Both the position numbers and the translations under genes were made by a program. Positions 25,011-33,731 of a stretch of DNA of 64,000 nucleotides are shown in pieces. The stretch spans positions 8,990,001-9,054,000 of the forward strand of contig NZ_CP108938.1 of assembly GCF_036347135.1 (NCBI RefSeq). Reading direction: 5' to 3'. This DNA comes from Streptomyces sp. NBC_00775. Lineage in GTDB: Bacteria > Actinomycetota > Actinomycetes > Streptomycetales > Streptomycetaceae. The notes beneath the pieces are model-generated. The model did not search any database, was not told the origin of the DNA, and saw only the letters and a list, made by a program, of their open reading frames with translations. Position 1 is the stretch's first letter, and each line of letters starts with the position of its first letter.

Positions 25011-25766
25011 TCACCGCTTCGACTCGCTCCCGAACCGGCCCGCCAGGTAATCCTCGAACGTGCCCTTCCCCACCGCACGCCGCGGCGTCAGGTGCCCCCC
25101 GTCCCGGAACGCCCGATACGCCTTCCCCGCAAGGCGCAGCCCGGCGAGCGGGCGCCGCTTGCCCGTGGCACGCAGATAGGCACCGGCCAGCGAGGGAAAC
25201 GTACGGACCTCCGGCCCGCCCATGTCCTCGACGCGCCCCGCGGGACCGCCGACCGCCAGCTCGGCCAGCCGGCCGGCGACCTCGGCGACCTCGATCGGCT
25301 GGTCGCTGACACCCGCGGGGACCAGCAGGACCGGCAGCTTGGTGAGGGCCGCGAGCAGCTGGACCACGAGATCGTGGAACTGGGTGGTGCGCAGGATCGT
25401 CCAGCCGAGCCCCGACTCCTCGATCAGCTTCTCCACGGCGAGCTTGGCCTTGTAGTAGCCGAGCGGCACCACATCGACGCCGACGATGGAGATGTAGACC
25501 AGGTGCGGGACACCGGCCCGGCGCGCGGCCGCGATCAGATGCGCGGTGGCCTGCTCGTCGCCCCCGCGCGGCGACGTCGCGCAGTGGACGATCGCATCCA
25601 CACCCTCGACCGCGGCGTCCAGCCCGGCACCGCCCTCGCGCAGATCGACGGCGTACGGCTGAGTGTGCCGGCTGAGCACCCGCACCTCGTGCCCGTCCGC
25701 CCTCAGCCGCTCGACGACGAGCCGGCCCAGGGTTCCGGTACCGCCGGTCACCAGGATCGTGGTCAT
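25011..25766 (-). CDS. NAD(P)-binding NmrA/SDR-like oxidoreductase, ECF41-associated
   Basis: A 251-residue Rossmann protein beginning TTILVTGGTGTLGRLVVERL (GGxGxxG nucleotide site, residues 8-14) and lacking a strict YxxxK dyad apart from GYYKAKLAVEK near residue 103. It resembles atypical extended SDR/NmrA proteins. The gene follows an ECF41 sigma gene on the same strand, and such reductases are among the usual partners of ECF41 factors. A matching ECF41 promoter lies upstream (25826-25852). The substrate is unknown. Confidence 0.83.
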   Translation of the reverse strand: MTTILVTGGTGTLGRLVVERLRADGHEVRVLSRHTQPYAVDLREGGAGLDAAVEGVDAIVHCATSPRGGDEQATAHLIAAARRAGVPHLVYISIVGVDVVPLGYYKAKLAVEKLIEESGLGWTILRTTQFHDLVVQLLAALTKLPVLLVPAGVSDQPIEVAEVAGRLAELAVGGPAGRVEDMGGPEVRTFPSLAGAYLRATGKRRPLAGLRLAGKAYRAFRDGGHLTPRRAVGKGTFEDYLAGRFGSESKR

Positions 25767-25825
25767 GCTGTTCAGCCCTTTCGGACGTCGGACGGCTCCC
25801 GGGTGGAGCGCCCTCCGTCAGCTGA

Positions 25826-25852
25826 GACCGGACAGCCGTGGAAAATGTGACA
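25826..25852 (-). promoter_or_regulatory. ECF41-type promoter
   Basis: On the minus strand, TGTCACA (25852-25846) is followed after exactly 16 nt by GGTC (25829-25826). The published ECF41 consensus, as I recall it, is TGTCACA-N(15-17)-CGTC, so this matches 10 of 11 fixed bases. It lies about 60 nt upstream of the oxidoreductase start, between it and the ECF41 gene, indicating that the sigma factor drives its partner. Confidence 0.65.
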
Positions 25853-25892
25853 ACGCCGGGTGTTGACGTGGTCGTGCTCGGTGGACCAAGCC

Positions 25893-26783
25893 CTACACCC
25901 GTGCCAGCTGGCGGCCCGCGAACTCCAGCTTGTCGGGATTCACCACCGCCCGCACCTCCGTGCACACGCCCTCGTGGAACTCGAACGTCACGACGCTCAG
26001 CAGCCGGTCGTCGGCCCGGGCGACCAGCGCGGCGTGTCCGTTGACCTCCGCCACCGCGAAGTCGACGTCGCCCGACACGTGCCGGCCCAGGAGGCCCGCC
26101 AGGAACCGCAGAACCTTCTCGCGCCCCTCGATCGGCCGCCGTGCCGCGGAGACCTTGCCGCCGCCGTCGGACCACCAGGTCACCTCCGCCGAGAACAGGC
26201 TCTCCAGACCGGCCAGATCGCCCTCGCGGGCCGCCGTGAGGAACGACTCGACGAGCCCGGCCTGTTGCTCGGGCGCGGCCACGAAGCGGGCCTCCGGCGC
26301 GGCGACCCGCTGCACCGCCCGCCGGTACAGCTGACGGCAGTTGGCCTCGCTCAGCTCCAGTACGCCGGCGATCTCCCGATGGCCGTACGCGAAGGCCTCC
26401 CGAAGGACGTACACCGCGCGTTCGGTCGGGGTGAGCCGCTCCAGGAGGACCAACAGGGCCAGGGACACCGCGTCGCGCTGCTCTGCCGACTCCAGGGGGC
26501 CGAGCGTGCCGTCCGAGGTGATCACCGGCTCGGGCAGCCACGGCCCGGCGTACTGTTCGCGCCGCGCGCGGGCCGAGGCCAGCCGGTTGAGACAGAGATT
26601 GGTGACGACCTTGGCGAGCCAGGCGCCGGGCCGCTCGACCGCCGCGTGGTCGGCGCCGCTGAAGCGCAGATACGCGTCCTGCACGGTGTCCTCCGCGTCC
26701 GCGGCGGAACCGAGCATGCGGTAGGCCAGCCCGAACAGCCGCGGGCGATGGGTCTCGAAGTCGTCGGCGAGGCTCGTTGTCAC
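25893..26783 (-). CDS. sigJ: ECF41-family RNA polymerase sigma factor (SigJ-like)
   Basis: A 296-residue protein. Sigma region 2 (FGLAYRMLGSAADAEDTVQDAYLR, about 17-40) and region 4 (LTPTERAVYVLREAFAYGHREIAGVLEL, about 117-144) are followed by a SnoaL-like C-terminal domain carrying DGGGK (206-210) and NPDKL (282-286). Both are signatures of ECF41 factors, where this domain modulates activity in place of an anti-sigma. GTG at 26781-26783 is used because GGGTGGGAGC precedes and it fits the family start; the frame is open further upstream. A chitinase-like promoter lies at 26953-26999. Confidence 0.88.
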   Translation of the reverse strand: MTTSLADDFETHRPRLFGLAYRMLGSAADAEDTVQDAYLRFSGADHAAVERPGAWLAKVVTNLCLNRLASARARREQYAGPWLPEPVITSDGTLGPLESAEQRDAVSLALLVLLERLTPTERAVYVLREAFAYGHREIAGVLELSEANCRQLYRRAVQRVAAPEARFVAAPEQQAGLVESFLTAAREGDLAGLESLFSAEVTWWSDGGGKVSAARRPIEGREKVLRFLAGLLGRHVSGDVDFAVAEVNGHAALVARADDRLLSVVTFEFHEGVCTEVRAVVNPDKLEFAGRQLARV

Positions 26784-26952
26784 GCTCCCACCCTGGCAGA
26801 GACCGGGTTGGAGACCCGGCGGCGGGGCAAGGGCCTCCGTCACCGCCGCCGGGCCGATCGGGGGGTGGCGACAAGTCGGGGTGTCGACAAACCGGTTCGA
26901 TGAAGTGGTGATGTCGACGAAGCGGTGATCGTGAAGATCGCGGTGATCGCCG

Positions 26953-26999
26953 ACTTTAAATGGACTAGACCAGAGCGTCAATAGGTATGGACCAGTCTC
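26953..26999 (-). promoter_or_regulatory. Chitinase-type promoter/operator copy upstream of the sigma gene
   Basis: Reading leftward, TTGACG (26981-26976) and TAAAGT (26958-26953) are 17 nt apart. Flanking TGGTCCATACC and TGGTCTAGTCC copies are the direct repeats known from Streptomyces chitinase promoters. The segment 26962-26999 matches 46503-46539 upstream of the chitinase at 32 of about 38 positions, with the same spacing. The 5' leader to the sigma GTG would be about 160 nt. The intervening 26784-26952 shows no gene, only short GCGGTGATC-like repeats. Confidence 0.65.
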
Positions 27000-27140
27000 A
27001 AGGGTGTGTGGCGGGAAGGAAGTTGGCCACTCGCGCGTCGCCGCAGAAGTCCATCCGTATGGCCTGTGAGCCAGCCCACAGGCGTTCGCCCGCATGGGCG
27101 TCGATCAGGCGTGGCACACTGGCCCTGTACCAGAAGCAGC

Positions 27141-27265
27141 GCACTCCGGGGTCGGTGAAATTCCGAACCGGCGGTTACAGTCCGCGACCCGGCCGCTTCC
27201 AGCGGCCGGTTGACCAGGTGAAATTCCTGGACCGACGGTTAAAGTCCGGATGGGAGGCAGTGCGC
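27141..27265 (+). promoter_or_regulatory. FMN riboswitch (RFN element)
   Basis: The conserved RFN blocks are present in order: CACTCCGGGGTCGGTGAAA, CCGAACCGGCGGTTA, CAGTCCGCGACCC, a variable GGCCGCTTCCAGCGGCC hairpin, CAGGTGAAATTCCTG, GACCGACGGTTAAAGTCC and GGATGGGAGGCAGTGCG. The element sits 155 nt upstream of ribE and should lower rib operon expression when FMN is plentiful. Confidence 0.95.
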
Positions 27266-27301
27266 GGCGGGCGGGCATTCGTGCGCGCTGCCGTTTGTTG
27301 T

Positions 27302-27323
27302 GACTTGTCCTGTGGGACGAGTC
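27302..27323 (+). terminator. Hairpin between the FMN riboswitch and ribE
   Basis: GACTTGTCC and GGACGAGTC pair (one G-U) across a four-base loop, followed by TCCTTTC. As part of the leader it may be the expression platform (terminator-like) of the riboswitch, but in high-GC actinobacteria control can also be translational. Confidence 0.4.
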
Positions 27324-27419
27324 TCCTTTCGGCGTCGCTCCCGGTGTCGCTGTCCGCTCATTCTGTCGTCATCGACAGGCCCCGGAGTCCGTGCCCTATG
27401 AGGCAGGAGGACCCGGGAA

Positions 27420-28034
27420 GTGTTCACCGGAATCGTCGAAGAGCTGGGTGAGGTCACCGCCGTCGAGATTCTCGACGACGCCTCGCGTTTCCGGCTGCGT
27501 GGCCCCGTCGTCACGCAGGGCGCGCAGCACGGCGACTCCATCGCCGTCAACGGAGTCTGTCTCACGGTCGTCGAACACGAGGGCGACGAGTTCACCGCCG
27601 ACGTCATGGCGGAGACCCTGGACCGCTCCAGCCTCGGCGCCCTGACCGTCGGCTCCCGCGTCAACCTCGAACGCCCCATGGCCGTGGGCGAGCGCCTCGG
27701 CGGGCACATCGTGCAGGGACACGTCGACGGCACGGGCACGGTCATCGAGCGCAAGCCGTCCGAGAACTGGGAGATCGTGAAGATCTCGCTCCCCGCGGAC
27801 CTCTCCCGCTACGTGGTCGAGAAGGGCTCCATCACCGTCGACGGCATCAGCCTGACGGTGGTCGACGCGGGCCCTGACTACTTCACCGTCAGCCTCATCC
27901 CCACCACCCTCGACCTGACCACGCTCGGCCTCAAGCAGCCCGGCGACCCGGTCAACCTCGAAGTCGACGTCATCGCCAAGTACGTCGAGCGACTGCTCGG
28001 CGACCGCGCCACCGCCGAGGGGGCCGGCAAGTGA
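27420..28034 (+). CDS. ribE: Riboflavin synthase, alpha subunit
   Basis: A 204-residue protein built of two lumazine-binding repeats: MFTGIVEELG...SIAVNGVCLTV in the first half and LGGHIVQGHVDGTG...SITVDGISLTV in the second. It dismutates two 6,7-dimethyl-8-ribityllumazine molecules to riboflavin. GTG start after AGGAGGACCC. It is the first gene of the operon behind the FMN riboswitch and overlaps ribM by GTGA. Confidence 0.95.
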   Translation: MFTGIVEELGEVTAVEILDDASRFRLRGPVVTQGAQHGDSIAVNGVCLTVVEHEGDEFTADVMAETLDRSSLGALTVGSRVNLERPMAVGERLGGHIVQGHVDGTGTVIERKPSENWEIVKISLPADLSRYVVEKGSITVDGISLTVVDAGPDYFTVSLIPTTLDLTTLGLKQPGDPVNLEVDVIAKYVERLLGDRATAEGAGK

Positions 28035-28669
28035 ACTGGCTCAACTCCGAGGCCTTCACGCTCCTCGACCAGCACATCAAGTGGTCGGACATGCTCGGCA
28101 ACGTGATCGGTCTGATCGCCCTCGCGCTCGGCTGGCGCCGCTCCATATGGAGCTGGCCCGTCCAGTTCCTCTCCGGCGTCATCCTCTTCGCGGCGTTCGC
28201 GACCGCCCACCTCTCCGGCAGCGCCGGCAAGCAGGTCGTCGTCATGGTCGTCGCGGTGTACGGCTGGTGGCAGTGGAACCGCGGAAAGGGCCAGGACGGC
28301 TCCATCGCGGTGCGGTTCGCCAGCTGGCGTGAGCGTGCCGTGATGGCCGGTGCCGCGGCCGTCGGCACCGTCGCGGTCGCCGGTCTGTTCTTCGCGTACC
28401 CGTCCCTCTCCTGGGACCCCTGGCCGGACGCGTACATCTTCGTCGGCACCATCGTCGCGATGTACGCCCAGGCGCGCGGCATGGTCGAGTTCTGGTTCGC
28501 CTGGCTGCTGGTCGACCTGGTGGGCGTGCCTCTCAACTTCGCCAACGGCTTCGCCTTCTCCGGTTTCGTCTACGTCCTGTACGGCGCGCTCGTCCTGTGG
28601 GGCATGCGCGACTGGTGGCTGCGCTCCCGCAAGGCCGGGCAGCCCGTCCTGGAAGGAGCCCCGGCATGA
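28031..28669 (+). CDS. ribM: Riboflavin uptake facilitator of the PnuC-like RibM/PnuX family
   Basis: A 212-residue membrane protein with about seven segments and the PnuC-like motif [10 protein letters not shown] near residue 76, plus a second half with [17 protein letters not shown]. PnuC members carry nicotinamide riboside/mononucleotide, but actinobacterial members inside rib operons (RibM in Streptomyces davawensis, PnuX in Corynebacterium) are riboflavin facilitators. It is coupled by 4-nt overlaps to both ribE and ribBA, so it shares FMN control. Confidence 0.85.
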   Translation: MNWLNSEAFTLLDQHIKWSDMLGNVIGLIALALGWRRSIWSWPVQFLSGVILFAAFATAHLSGSAGKQVVVMVVAVYGWWQWNRGKGQDGSIAVRFASWRERAVMAGAAAVGTVAVAGLFFAYPSLSWDPWPDAYIFVGTIVAMYAQARGMVEFWFAWLLVDLVGVPLNFANGFAFSGFVYVLYGALVLWGMRDWWLRSRKAGQPVLEGAPA

Positions 28670-29964
28670 CTACGGCGCCGGTTTGGTACAGCACCGGGCA
28701 CGATCTTGATGCCTCGGACTTCGCGCTCGATCCGGTCGAGCAGGCCATCGCCGACATCGCGGCGGGCCGTCCGGTTGTGGTCGTCGACGACGAGGACCGG
28801 GAGAACGAGGGCGACCTCGTCATCGCCGCCGAGAAGGCGACCCCCGAGATCGTCGCCTTCATGATGAGCGAGTGCCGCGGGCTGATCTGCGCGCCCATGG
28901 AGGGCGACGAGCTGGACCGGCTCCGGCTCCCGCAGATGGTCGACGACAACACCGAGTCGATGAAAACCGCGTTCACGGTGTCGGTGGACGCGTCCGCCGC
29001 TCACGGTGTGACCACCGGCATCTCGGCGTCCGACCGTGCCACCACGCTTCAGCTCCTCGCCGACGGCACCGCCCAGGCCGACGACTTCGTCCGCCCCGGC
29101 CACATCTTCCCGCTGCGCGCCAAGTCCGGCGGCGTCCTGGTCCGCAACGGCCACACCGAGGCCGCCGTCGACCTCGCCCGCCTCGCGGGTCTGCGCCCGG
29201 CCGGCGCGATCGTCGAGATCGCGGGCGAGGACGGCCGCATGCTCCGGCTGCCCGAGCTGATCCCCTTCGCCCGCAAGCACGGCCTCACGATCATCTCCAT
29301 CGAGGACCTGATCGCCTACCGCCGTACCGCCGAACCCACGGTCCGGCGCGAGGCGAAGACCCAGCTGCCCACCGCCTTCGGTGAGTTCACGGCGTACGGC
29401 TACCGCTCCATCGTCGACGGCGTCGAGCACGTCGCCCTCGTGCACGGCGAGATCGGCGACGGCGAGGACGTCCTCGTCCGCGTCCACTCCGAATGCCTCA
29501 CCGGCGACATCTTCCACTCGCTGCGCTGCGACTGCGGCCCCCAGCTCCAGACGTCCATGGAGCGCATCCAGACCGAGGGCCGCGGCATCGTCGTCTACCT
29601 GCGCGGCCACGAGGGACGCGGCATCGGGCTGCTCTCCAAGCTGCGGGCGTACGAGCTCCAGGAGCGCGGCCGCGACACGCTCGACGCCAACCTGGAACTC
29701 GGCCTGCCCGCCGACGCCCGGGACTACGGCGCCAGCGCGCAGATCCTGGAGGACCTCGGCGTGCACAGCCTGCGCCTGATGACCAACAACCCCGACAAGA
29801 CCGACGCGCTCGTCCGGCACGGCCTCAAGGTCACCGGCCGGGAGCCGATGCCCGTACAGGCAGGCGAGCACAACCTCCGCTATCTGCGCACCAAGCGGGA
29901 CCGGATGGGTCACGACCTGCCCTGGCTGGACACGACCACCGTGTCCGCCTGCGGCAACCAGTAA
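28666..29964 (+). CDS. ribBA: Bifunctional DHBP synthase / GTP cyclohydrolase II
   Basis: A 432-residue two-domain enzyme. The N-terminal 3,4-dihydroxy-2-butanone-4-phosphate synthase carries [12 protein letters not shown] (about 41-52) and the [13 protein letters not shown] region. The C-terminal GTP cyclohydrolase II (from about residue 220) carries the zinc-binding cysteines in [19 protein letters not shown] and [10 protein letters not shown]. It supplies both precursors of lumazine. ATG at 28666 overlaps the ribM stop; GGAAGGAG precedes. Confidence 0.95.
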   Translation: MTTAPVWYSTGHDLDASDFALDPVEQAIADIAAGRPVVVVDDEDRENEGDLVIAAEKATPEIVAFMMSECRGLICAPMEGDELDRLRLPQMVDDNTESMKTAFTVSVDASAAHGVTTGISASDRATTLQLLADGTAQADDFVRPGHIFPLRAKSGGVLVRNGHTEAAVDLARLAGLRPAGAIVEIAGEDGRMLRLPELIPFARKHGLTIISIEDLIAYRRTAEPTVRREAKTQLPTAFGEFTAYGYRSIVDGVEHVALVHGEIGDGEDVLVRVHSECLTGDIFHSLRCDCGPQLQTSMERIQTEGRGIVVYLRGHEGRGIGLLSKLRAYELQERGRDTLDANLELGLPADARDYGASAQILEDLGVHSLRLMTNNPDKTDALVRHGLKVTGREPMPVQAGEHNLRYLRTKRDRMGHDLPWLDTTTVSACGNQ

Positions 29965-30023
29965 CAGACAATCCACAACAAACGGCACTATCGGCAACAC
30001 AGCAAGCGGCACTGAGGAGAGAC

Positions 30024-30509
30024 GTGAGCGGCAAGGGTGCACCTGAACTGTCCGTACGCAACTGCGGCGACCTGCGCGTCGCGGTCATCGCGGCACAGTG
30101 GCACGAAAAGGTGATGGACGGCCTCGTCGACGGCGCACTGCGCGCCCTGCACGAGCTGGGAATCGACGAGCCGACCCTGCTCAGGGTCCCGGGCAGCTTC
30201 GAGCTCCCGGTCGTCGCCAAGGTCCTCGCGGGCCGCGGCTACGACGCGATCGTCGCGCTCGGCGTCGTCATCCGCGGCGGCACCCCGCACTTCGAGTACG
30301 TGTGCCAGGGCGTCACCAACGGCCTCACCCAGGTCTCCATCGACACCGGTGTCCCCGTCGGCTTCGGCGTGCTGACCTGCGACACCGAGGAGCAGGCCCT
30401 CGACCGCGCGGGCATCGAGGGCTCCAACGAGGACAAGGGACACGAGGCGGTGACCGCCGCCGTGGCGACCGCGGCCACGCTGCGCTCAGTATCTGAACCC
30501 TGGCGCTGA
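30024..30509 (+). CDS. ribH: 6,7-dimethyl-8-ribityllumazine synthase
   Basis: A 161-residue protein with the lumazine synthase motifs [12 protein letters not shown] and [15 protein letters not shown] (catalytic His), and EQALDRAG near the C-terminus. It condenses the ribBA products and assembles as an icosahedral or pentameric shell. The GTG at 30024 follows GAGGAGAGAC, 59 nt after ribBA; last gene of the riboflavin operon. Confidence 0.95.
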   Translation: MSGKGAPELSVRNCGDLRVAVIAAQWHEKVMDGLVDGALRALHELGIDEPTLLRVPGSFELPVVAKVLAGRGYDAIVALGVVIRGGTPHFEYVCQGVTNGLTQVSIDTGVPVGFGVLTCDTEEQALDRAGIEGSNEDKGHEAVTAAVATAATLRSVSEPWR

Positions 30510-30543
30510 GGCAGGGGCGGTAGCGCGTAGGGTGGGCGGCATC

Positions 30544-30816
30544 ATGTCCAAGAAGACGTTCGAGGAGCTGTTCACCGAGCTCCAGCAGAAGGCCGCCAAC
30601 GGCGACCCCGCCACTTCGCGCACCGCCGAGCTGGTCGGCAAGGGCGTCCATGCCATCGGCAAGAAGGTCGTCGAAGAGGCCGCCGAGGTCTGGATGGCCG
30701 CCGAGTACGAGGGCAAGGACGCCGCCGCCGAGGAGATCTCGCAGCTGCTCTACCACGTCCAGGTGATGATGGTCGCGCGCGGCATCTCCCTCGACGACGT
30801 GTACGCCCACCTGTAA
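30544..30816 (+). CDS. hisE: Phosphoribosyl-ATP pyrophosphatase
   Basis: A 90-residue all-alpha NTP pyrophosphohydrolase ([43 protein letters not shown]) for the second step of histidine synthesis. The ATG at 30544 lies only 10 nt after TAGGGT (30528-30533), a good -10, and has no obvious ribosome site, so the mRNA may be nearly leaderless. hisG follows after 50 nt. Confidence 0.93.
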   Translation: MSKKTFEELFTELQQKAANGDPATSRTAELVGKGVHAIGKKVVEEAAEVWMAAEYEGKDAAAEEISQLLYHVQVMMVARGISLDDVYAHL

Positions 30817-30866
30817 ATCCCCCTGTTCCGCAGACACATCCCCTTCACGCAAAGGAAGCCGACCTC

Positions 30867-31727
30867 ATGCTGCGCATCGCCGTCCCCAACAAGGGTTCCC
30901 TGTCAGGCCCTGCGGCGGAGATGCTGCATGAGGCCGGCTACCAGCAGCGCCGCGAGTCCAAGGAACTGCGGATCGTCGACCCGGAGAACGAGGTCGAGTT
31001 CTTCTACCTCCGCCCCCGCGACATCGCGATCTACGTCTCCTCCGGCCGTCTCGACATCGGCATCACCGGCCGTGACCTGCTCATCGACTCGGGCGCCAAG
31101 GCGGAGGAGATCCTCCCGCTCGGCTTCGCCCGCTCGACCTTCCGCTTCGCCACCAAGCCCGGCACCGCCAAGGGCGTCGAGGACCTCGCGGGCATGACGG
31201 TCGCCACCTCGTACGAGGGCATCGTCGCGGGGCACCTCGCCGACCACGGCATCGACGCCTCCGTCGTCCACCTCGACGGCGCGGTCGAGACCGCCATCGA
31301 GCTGGGTGTCGCCGAGGTCATCGCCGACGTCGTCGAGACCGGCACCTCGCTGCGCAACGCGGGCCTGGAGGTCTTCGGCGACCCGATCATGAAGTCCGAG
31401 GCCGTCGTCATCCGCCGTGTCGGAGCCGACACTTCGGACGCGGACGCCGAGCCCAAGGTGCAGCAGTTCCTGCGCCGACTCCAGGGCGTCCTGGTGGCCC
31501 GGACGTACGTGATGATGGACTACGACTGCCGTGCCGAGCACCTGGAGAAGGCCGTCGCCCTCACGCCCGGCCTGGAGTCGCCGACCATCTCGCCGCTGCA
31601 CAACGAGGGCTGGGTCGCCGTGCGCGCCATGGTCCCCGCCAAGGAGGCCCAGCGGATCATGGACGACCTGTACGCGCTCGGCGCGCGGGCCATCCTGACC
31701 ACGGCCATCCACGCCTGCCGGCTCTGA
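30867..31727 (+). CDS. hisG: ATP phosphoribosyltransferase, long form
   Basis: A 286-residue long-form HisG. The catalytic domain starts MLRIAVPNKGSLSGPA, with GRLDIGITGRDLL and the PRPP loop EVIADVVETGTSLRNAGLEV. A C-terminal regulatory ACT-like domain (about 205-286) allows histidine feedback. It catalyses the first step of histidine synthesis. ATG start follows AAAGGAAG. hisE immediately upstream gives the hisEG pair usual in actinobacteria. Confidence 0.95.
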   Translation: MLRIAVPNKGSLSGPAAEMLHEAGYQQRRESKELRIVDPENEVEFFYLRPRDIAIYVSSGRLDIGITGRDLLIDSGAKAEEILPLGFARSTFRFATKPGTAKGVEDLAGMTVATSYEGIVAGHLADHGIDASVVHLDGAVETAIELGVAEVIADVVETGTSLRNAGLEVFGDPIMKSEAVVIRRVGADTSDADAEPKVQQFLRRLQGVLVARTYVMMDYDCRAEHLEKAVALTPGLESPTISPLHNEGWVAVRAMVPAKEAQRIMDDLYALGARAILTTAIHACRL

Positions 31728-31741
31728 CGGGACCGAGAGCC

Positions 31742-32206
31742 ATGTCGGACTCCCACCAGACTCCTGCCCTTCCCGTCACGTTCCGGCCGTCCCGCACCCG
31801 GGCCGTCCTGCTCACCGCCGGTGCGGCGATCTTCGTGGTCATCACGACGGTCGCGATGCTCCTGGAGCAGCTCAGCCCGGGGGAGCGCGTCAGCTTCGTC
31901 TTCACGGCGGCGCTGCTCTTCGCGGTACTCCTGCTGCTCTCCCGGCCCAAGGTGGTCGCCGACGAGAGCGGTGTCACCGTCGTCAACATCGCCAGCAAGA
32001 GGCGCCTGGACTGGGCGGAAATCGTCCAGGTCAACCTCCGCCCCGGCGACCCCTGGGTGTTCCTCAACCTCAGTGACGGCACCAGCCTGCCCGCGCTCGG
32101 CATCCAGCCGGGCATCGCCAAGCAGCGCGCGATCGAGGACGCCCGCGCCCTGCGTGCCCTCGCCGAGGCCCGGTCCATCCGCGACCCCGAGCAACATCAG
32201 GGCTGA
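31742..32206 (+). CDS. PH-domain-containing membrane protein
   Basis: A 154-residue protein with two adjacent hydrophobic segments (about 19-43 and 50-66) followed by a bacterial PH-like domain (VVADESGVTVVNI, RRLDWAEIVQVNL, GDPWVFLNLSDGTSLPAL). It begins 14 nt after hisG and is likely co-transcribed. These small proteins are common in actinobacteria near hisG; their role is not known to me. Confidence 0.8.
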   Translation: MSDSHQTPALPVTFRPSRTRAVLLTAGAAIFVVITTVAMLLEQLSPGERVSFVFTAALLFAVLLLLSRPKVVADESGVTVVNIASKRRLDWAEIVQVNLRPGDPWVFLNLSDGTSLPALGIQPGIAKQRAIEDARALRALAEARSIRDPEQHQG

Positions 32207-32256
32207 CTCTCAGCCTTCCACCCTGCCCTGCGGGCCCATGTCTTGATTAATCTGTT

Positions 32257-32285
32257 GGCGGAGGCGTTTTCGTTGCGCCTCCGCC
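32257..32285 (+). terminator. Terminator after the hisEG/PH-domain genes
   Basis: GGCGGAGGCG and CGCCTCCGCC form a perfect 10-bp stem with a 9-nt loop TTTTCGTTG, 51 nt after the PH-domain gene stop. The remaining leader to 32405 shows no gene. Confidence 0.75.
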
Positions 32286-32405
32286 TCTGATGTGCCGCCC
32301 GGCGTTCAGAGGCCCCCTGCTATCCGAGGAGTGACTCCCTCCAGCGATGGACGGATCGTCCTGTAGTACCTGCGCCGCCCCCTCCCGACATATCGAGGCG
32401 GCGGC

Positions 32406-33731
32406 ATGACCATCCCCCTGCTGCTCCTTGGAGCGGCGTTTCTGCTGATTCTGGCCAACGGCTTCTTCGTCGCGGCGGAGTTCGGCCTGGTCACGGTCGA
32501 GCGCCCCGACGCCGAGAAGGCCGCGGCCGACGGCGACCGACGGGCCCGTACGGTCGTCGAATCACTCAAGGAGCTGTCCTTCCAGCTCTCCGGCACCCAG
32601 CTCGGCATCACCATCACCTCGCTCGTCGTCGGCATGCTCGCCGAACCGGCGCTCGCCGAGCTGCTGCACGGACCCTTCGCCGCGATCGGGCTGCCCGCGG
32701 GCGCCGTGTCCGGCGTCGCCGTGGTGGTCGGCATGCTGCTCGCCGCGGCCGTGCAAATGGTCGTCGGCGAACTCGTGCCCAAGAACTGGGCGGTGTCCAA
32801 GCCCCTGCAGGTCGCCCGCTTCGTCGCGGGCCCGCAGCATGTCTTCTCCCGCCTGTTCCGTCCGGTGATCGCCGCGCTCAACGCGGTCGCCAACCGGCTC
32901 GTACGCGCCCTGGGCGTCGAGCCCGCCGAGGAGCTGGCCTCCGCCCGCACCCCCGGCGAACTCGTCTCCCTGGCCCGGCACTCCGCGCAGGCCGGCGCCC
33001 TGGAGCAGGACACCGCGGATCTCTTCGTACGGACCATCTCGCTCGCCGGCCTGACCGCGCAGCACGTCATGACCCCGCGCGTGAAGGTCAGCGCCCTCCA
33101 GTCCTCCGCGACCGCCGAGGACGTCGTCAACCTCACCCGCGCCACCGGCCTGTCCCGCTTCCCCGTCTACCGGGAGCGGATCGACGAGATCGTCGGCATG
33201 GTGCACCTCAAGGACGCCCTCGCGATCCCCTCGCACGACCGGCTGCGTACCCCGGTCGGCCGGATCGCCCAGGCCCCCCTGCTCGTCCCGGAGACGCTGC
33301 CCGTGCAGCCGCTGCTGGAACAGCTGCGCAGCGAGCAGCCGATCGCCGTCGTCGTCGACGAGTACGGCGGTACGGCGGGCGTGGTCACCCTGGAGGACAT
33401 CGTCGAGGAGCTGGTCGGCGAGGTCCGCGACGAGCACGACGGGCAGGACCTGCCCGAACTCGCCGCCGCCCCGCCCGAGGACGGCCGGCCCGCCTGGGAC
33501 GCCGACGGCAGCTGCCGGGTCGACATCCTGCAGCGCATAGGCCTGGACGTGCCCGAAGGTCCGTACGAGACCGTCGCCGGCCTCGTCGCCGATCTGCTCG
33601 GCCGGATCCCCGCCCCCGGCGACAGGGCCGAACTGCCCGGCTGGCGTCTGTCGGTGCGCCAGGTCGGGCACTACCGCGCCGAACGCGTCCGCCTGGTGCG
33701 GACCGCGCCCCTTGCGGAGGCCGTGCGATGA
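32406..33731 (+). CDS. DUF21/CBS/CorC_HlyC-domain membrane protein (CNNM-like), first of pair
   Basis: A 441-residue protein. The DUF21 transmembrane domain (about 1-190, GAAFLLILANGFFVAAEFGLVTVER) is followed by two CBS modules (about 215-335, VMTPRVKVSAL, VVVDEYGGTAGVVTLEDIVEELVGE) and a C-terminal CorC/HlyC FAD-like domain (about 350-435). The family is linked to magnesium/cobalt export or homeostasis, sensing adenine nucleotides through CBS. ATG start; it overlaps the next gene by ATGA. Confidence 0.88.
   Translation: MTIPLLLLGAAFLLILANGFFVAAEFGLVTVERPDAEKAAADGDRRARTVVESLKELSFQLSGTQLGITITSLVVGMLAEPALAELLHGPFAAIGLPAGAVSGVAVVVGMLLAAAVQMVVGELVPKNWAVSKPLQVARFVAGPQHVFSRLFRPVIAALNAVANRLVRALGVEPAEELASARTPGELVSLARHSAQAGALEQDTADLFVRTISLAGLTAQHVMTPRVKVSALQSSATAEDVVNLTRATGLSRFPVYRERIDEIVGMVHLKDALAIPSHDRLRTPVGRIAQAPLLVPETLPVQPLLEQLRSEQPIAVVVDEYGGTAGVVTLEDIVEELVGEVRDEHDGQDLPELAAAPPEDGRPAWDADGSCRVDILQRIGLDVPEGPYETVAGLVADLLGRIPAPGDRAELPGWRLSVRQVGHYRAERVRLVRTAPLAEAVR

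Noticed and set aside
23350..26874. 1174-codon minus-strand frame across ROK, repeats and oxidoreductase
   Set aside because: It spans several real genes and repeat DNA without recognisable domains; high GC simply removes stop codons.
32286..32405. M-box or other magnesium riboswitch before the CBS-domain pair
   Set aside because: The leader lacks the conserved M-box blocks I know, so only the upstream terminator is claimed.
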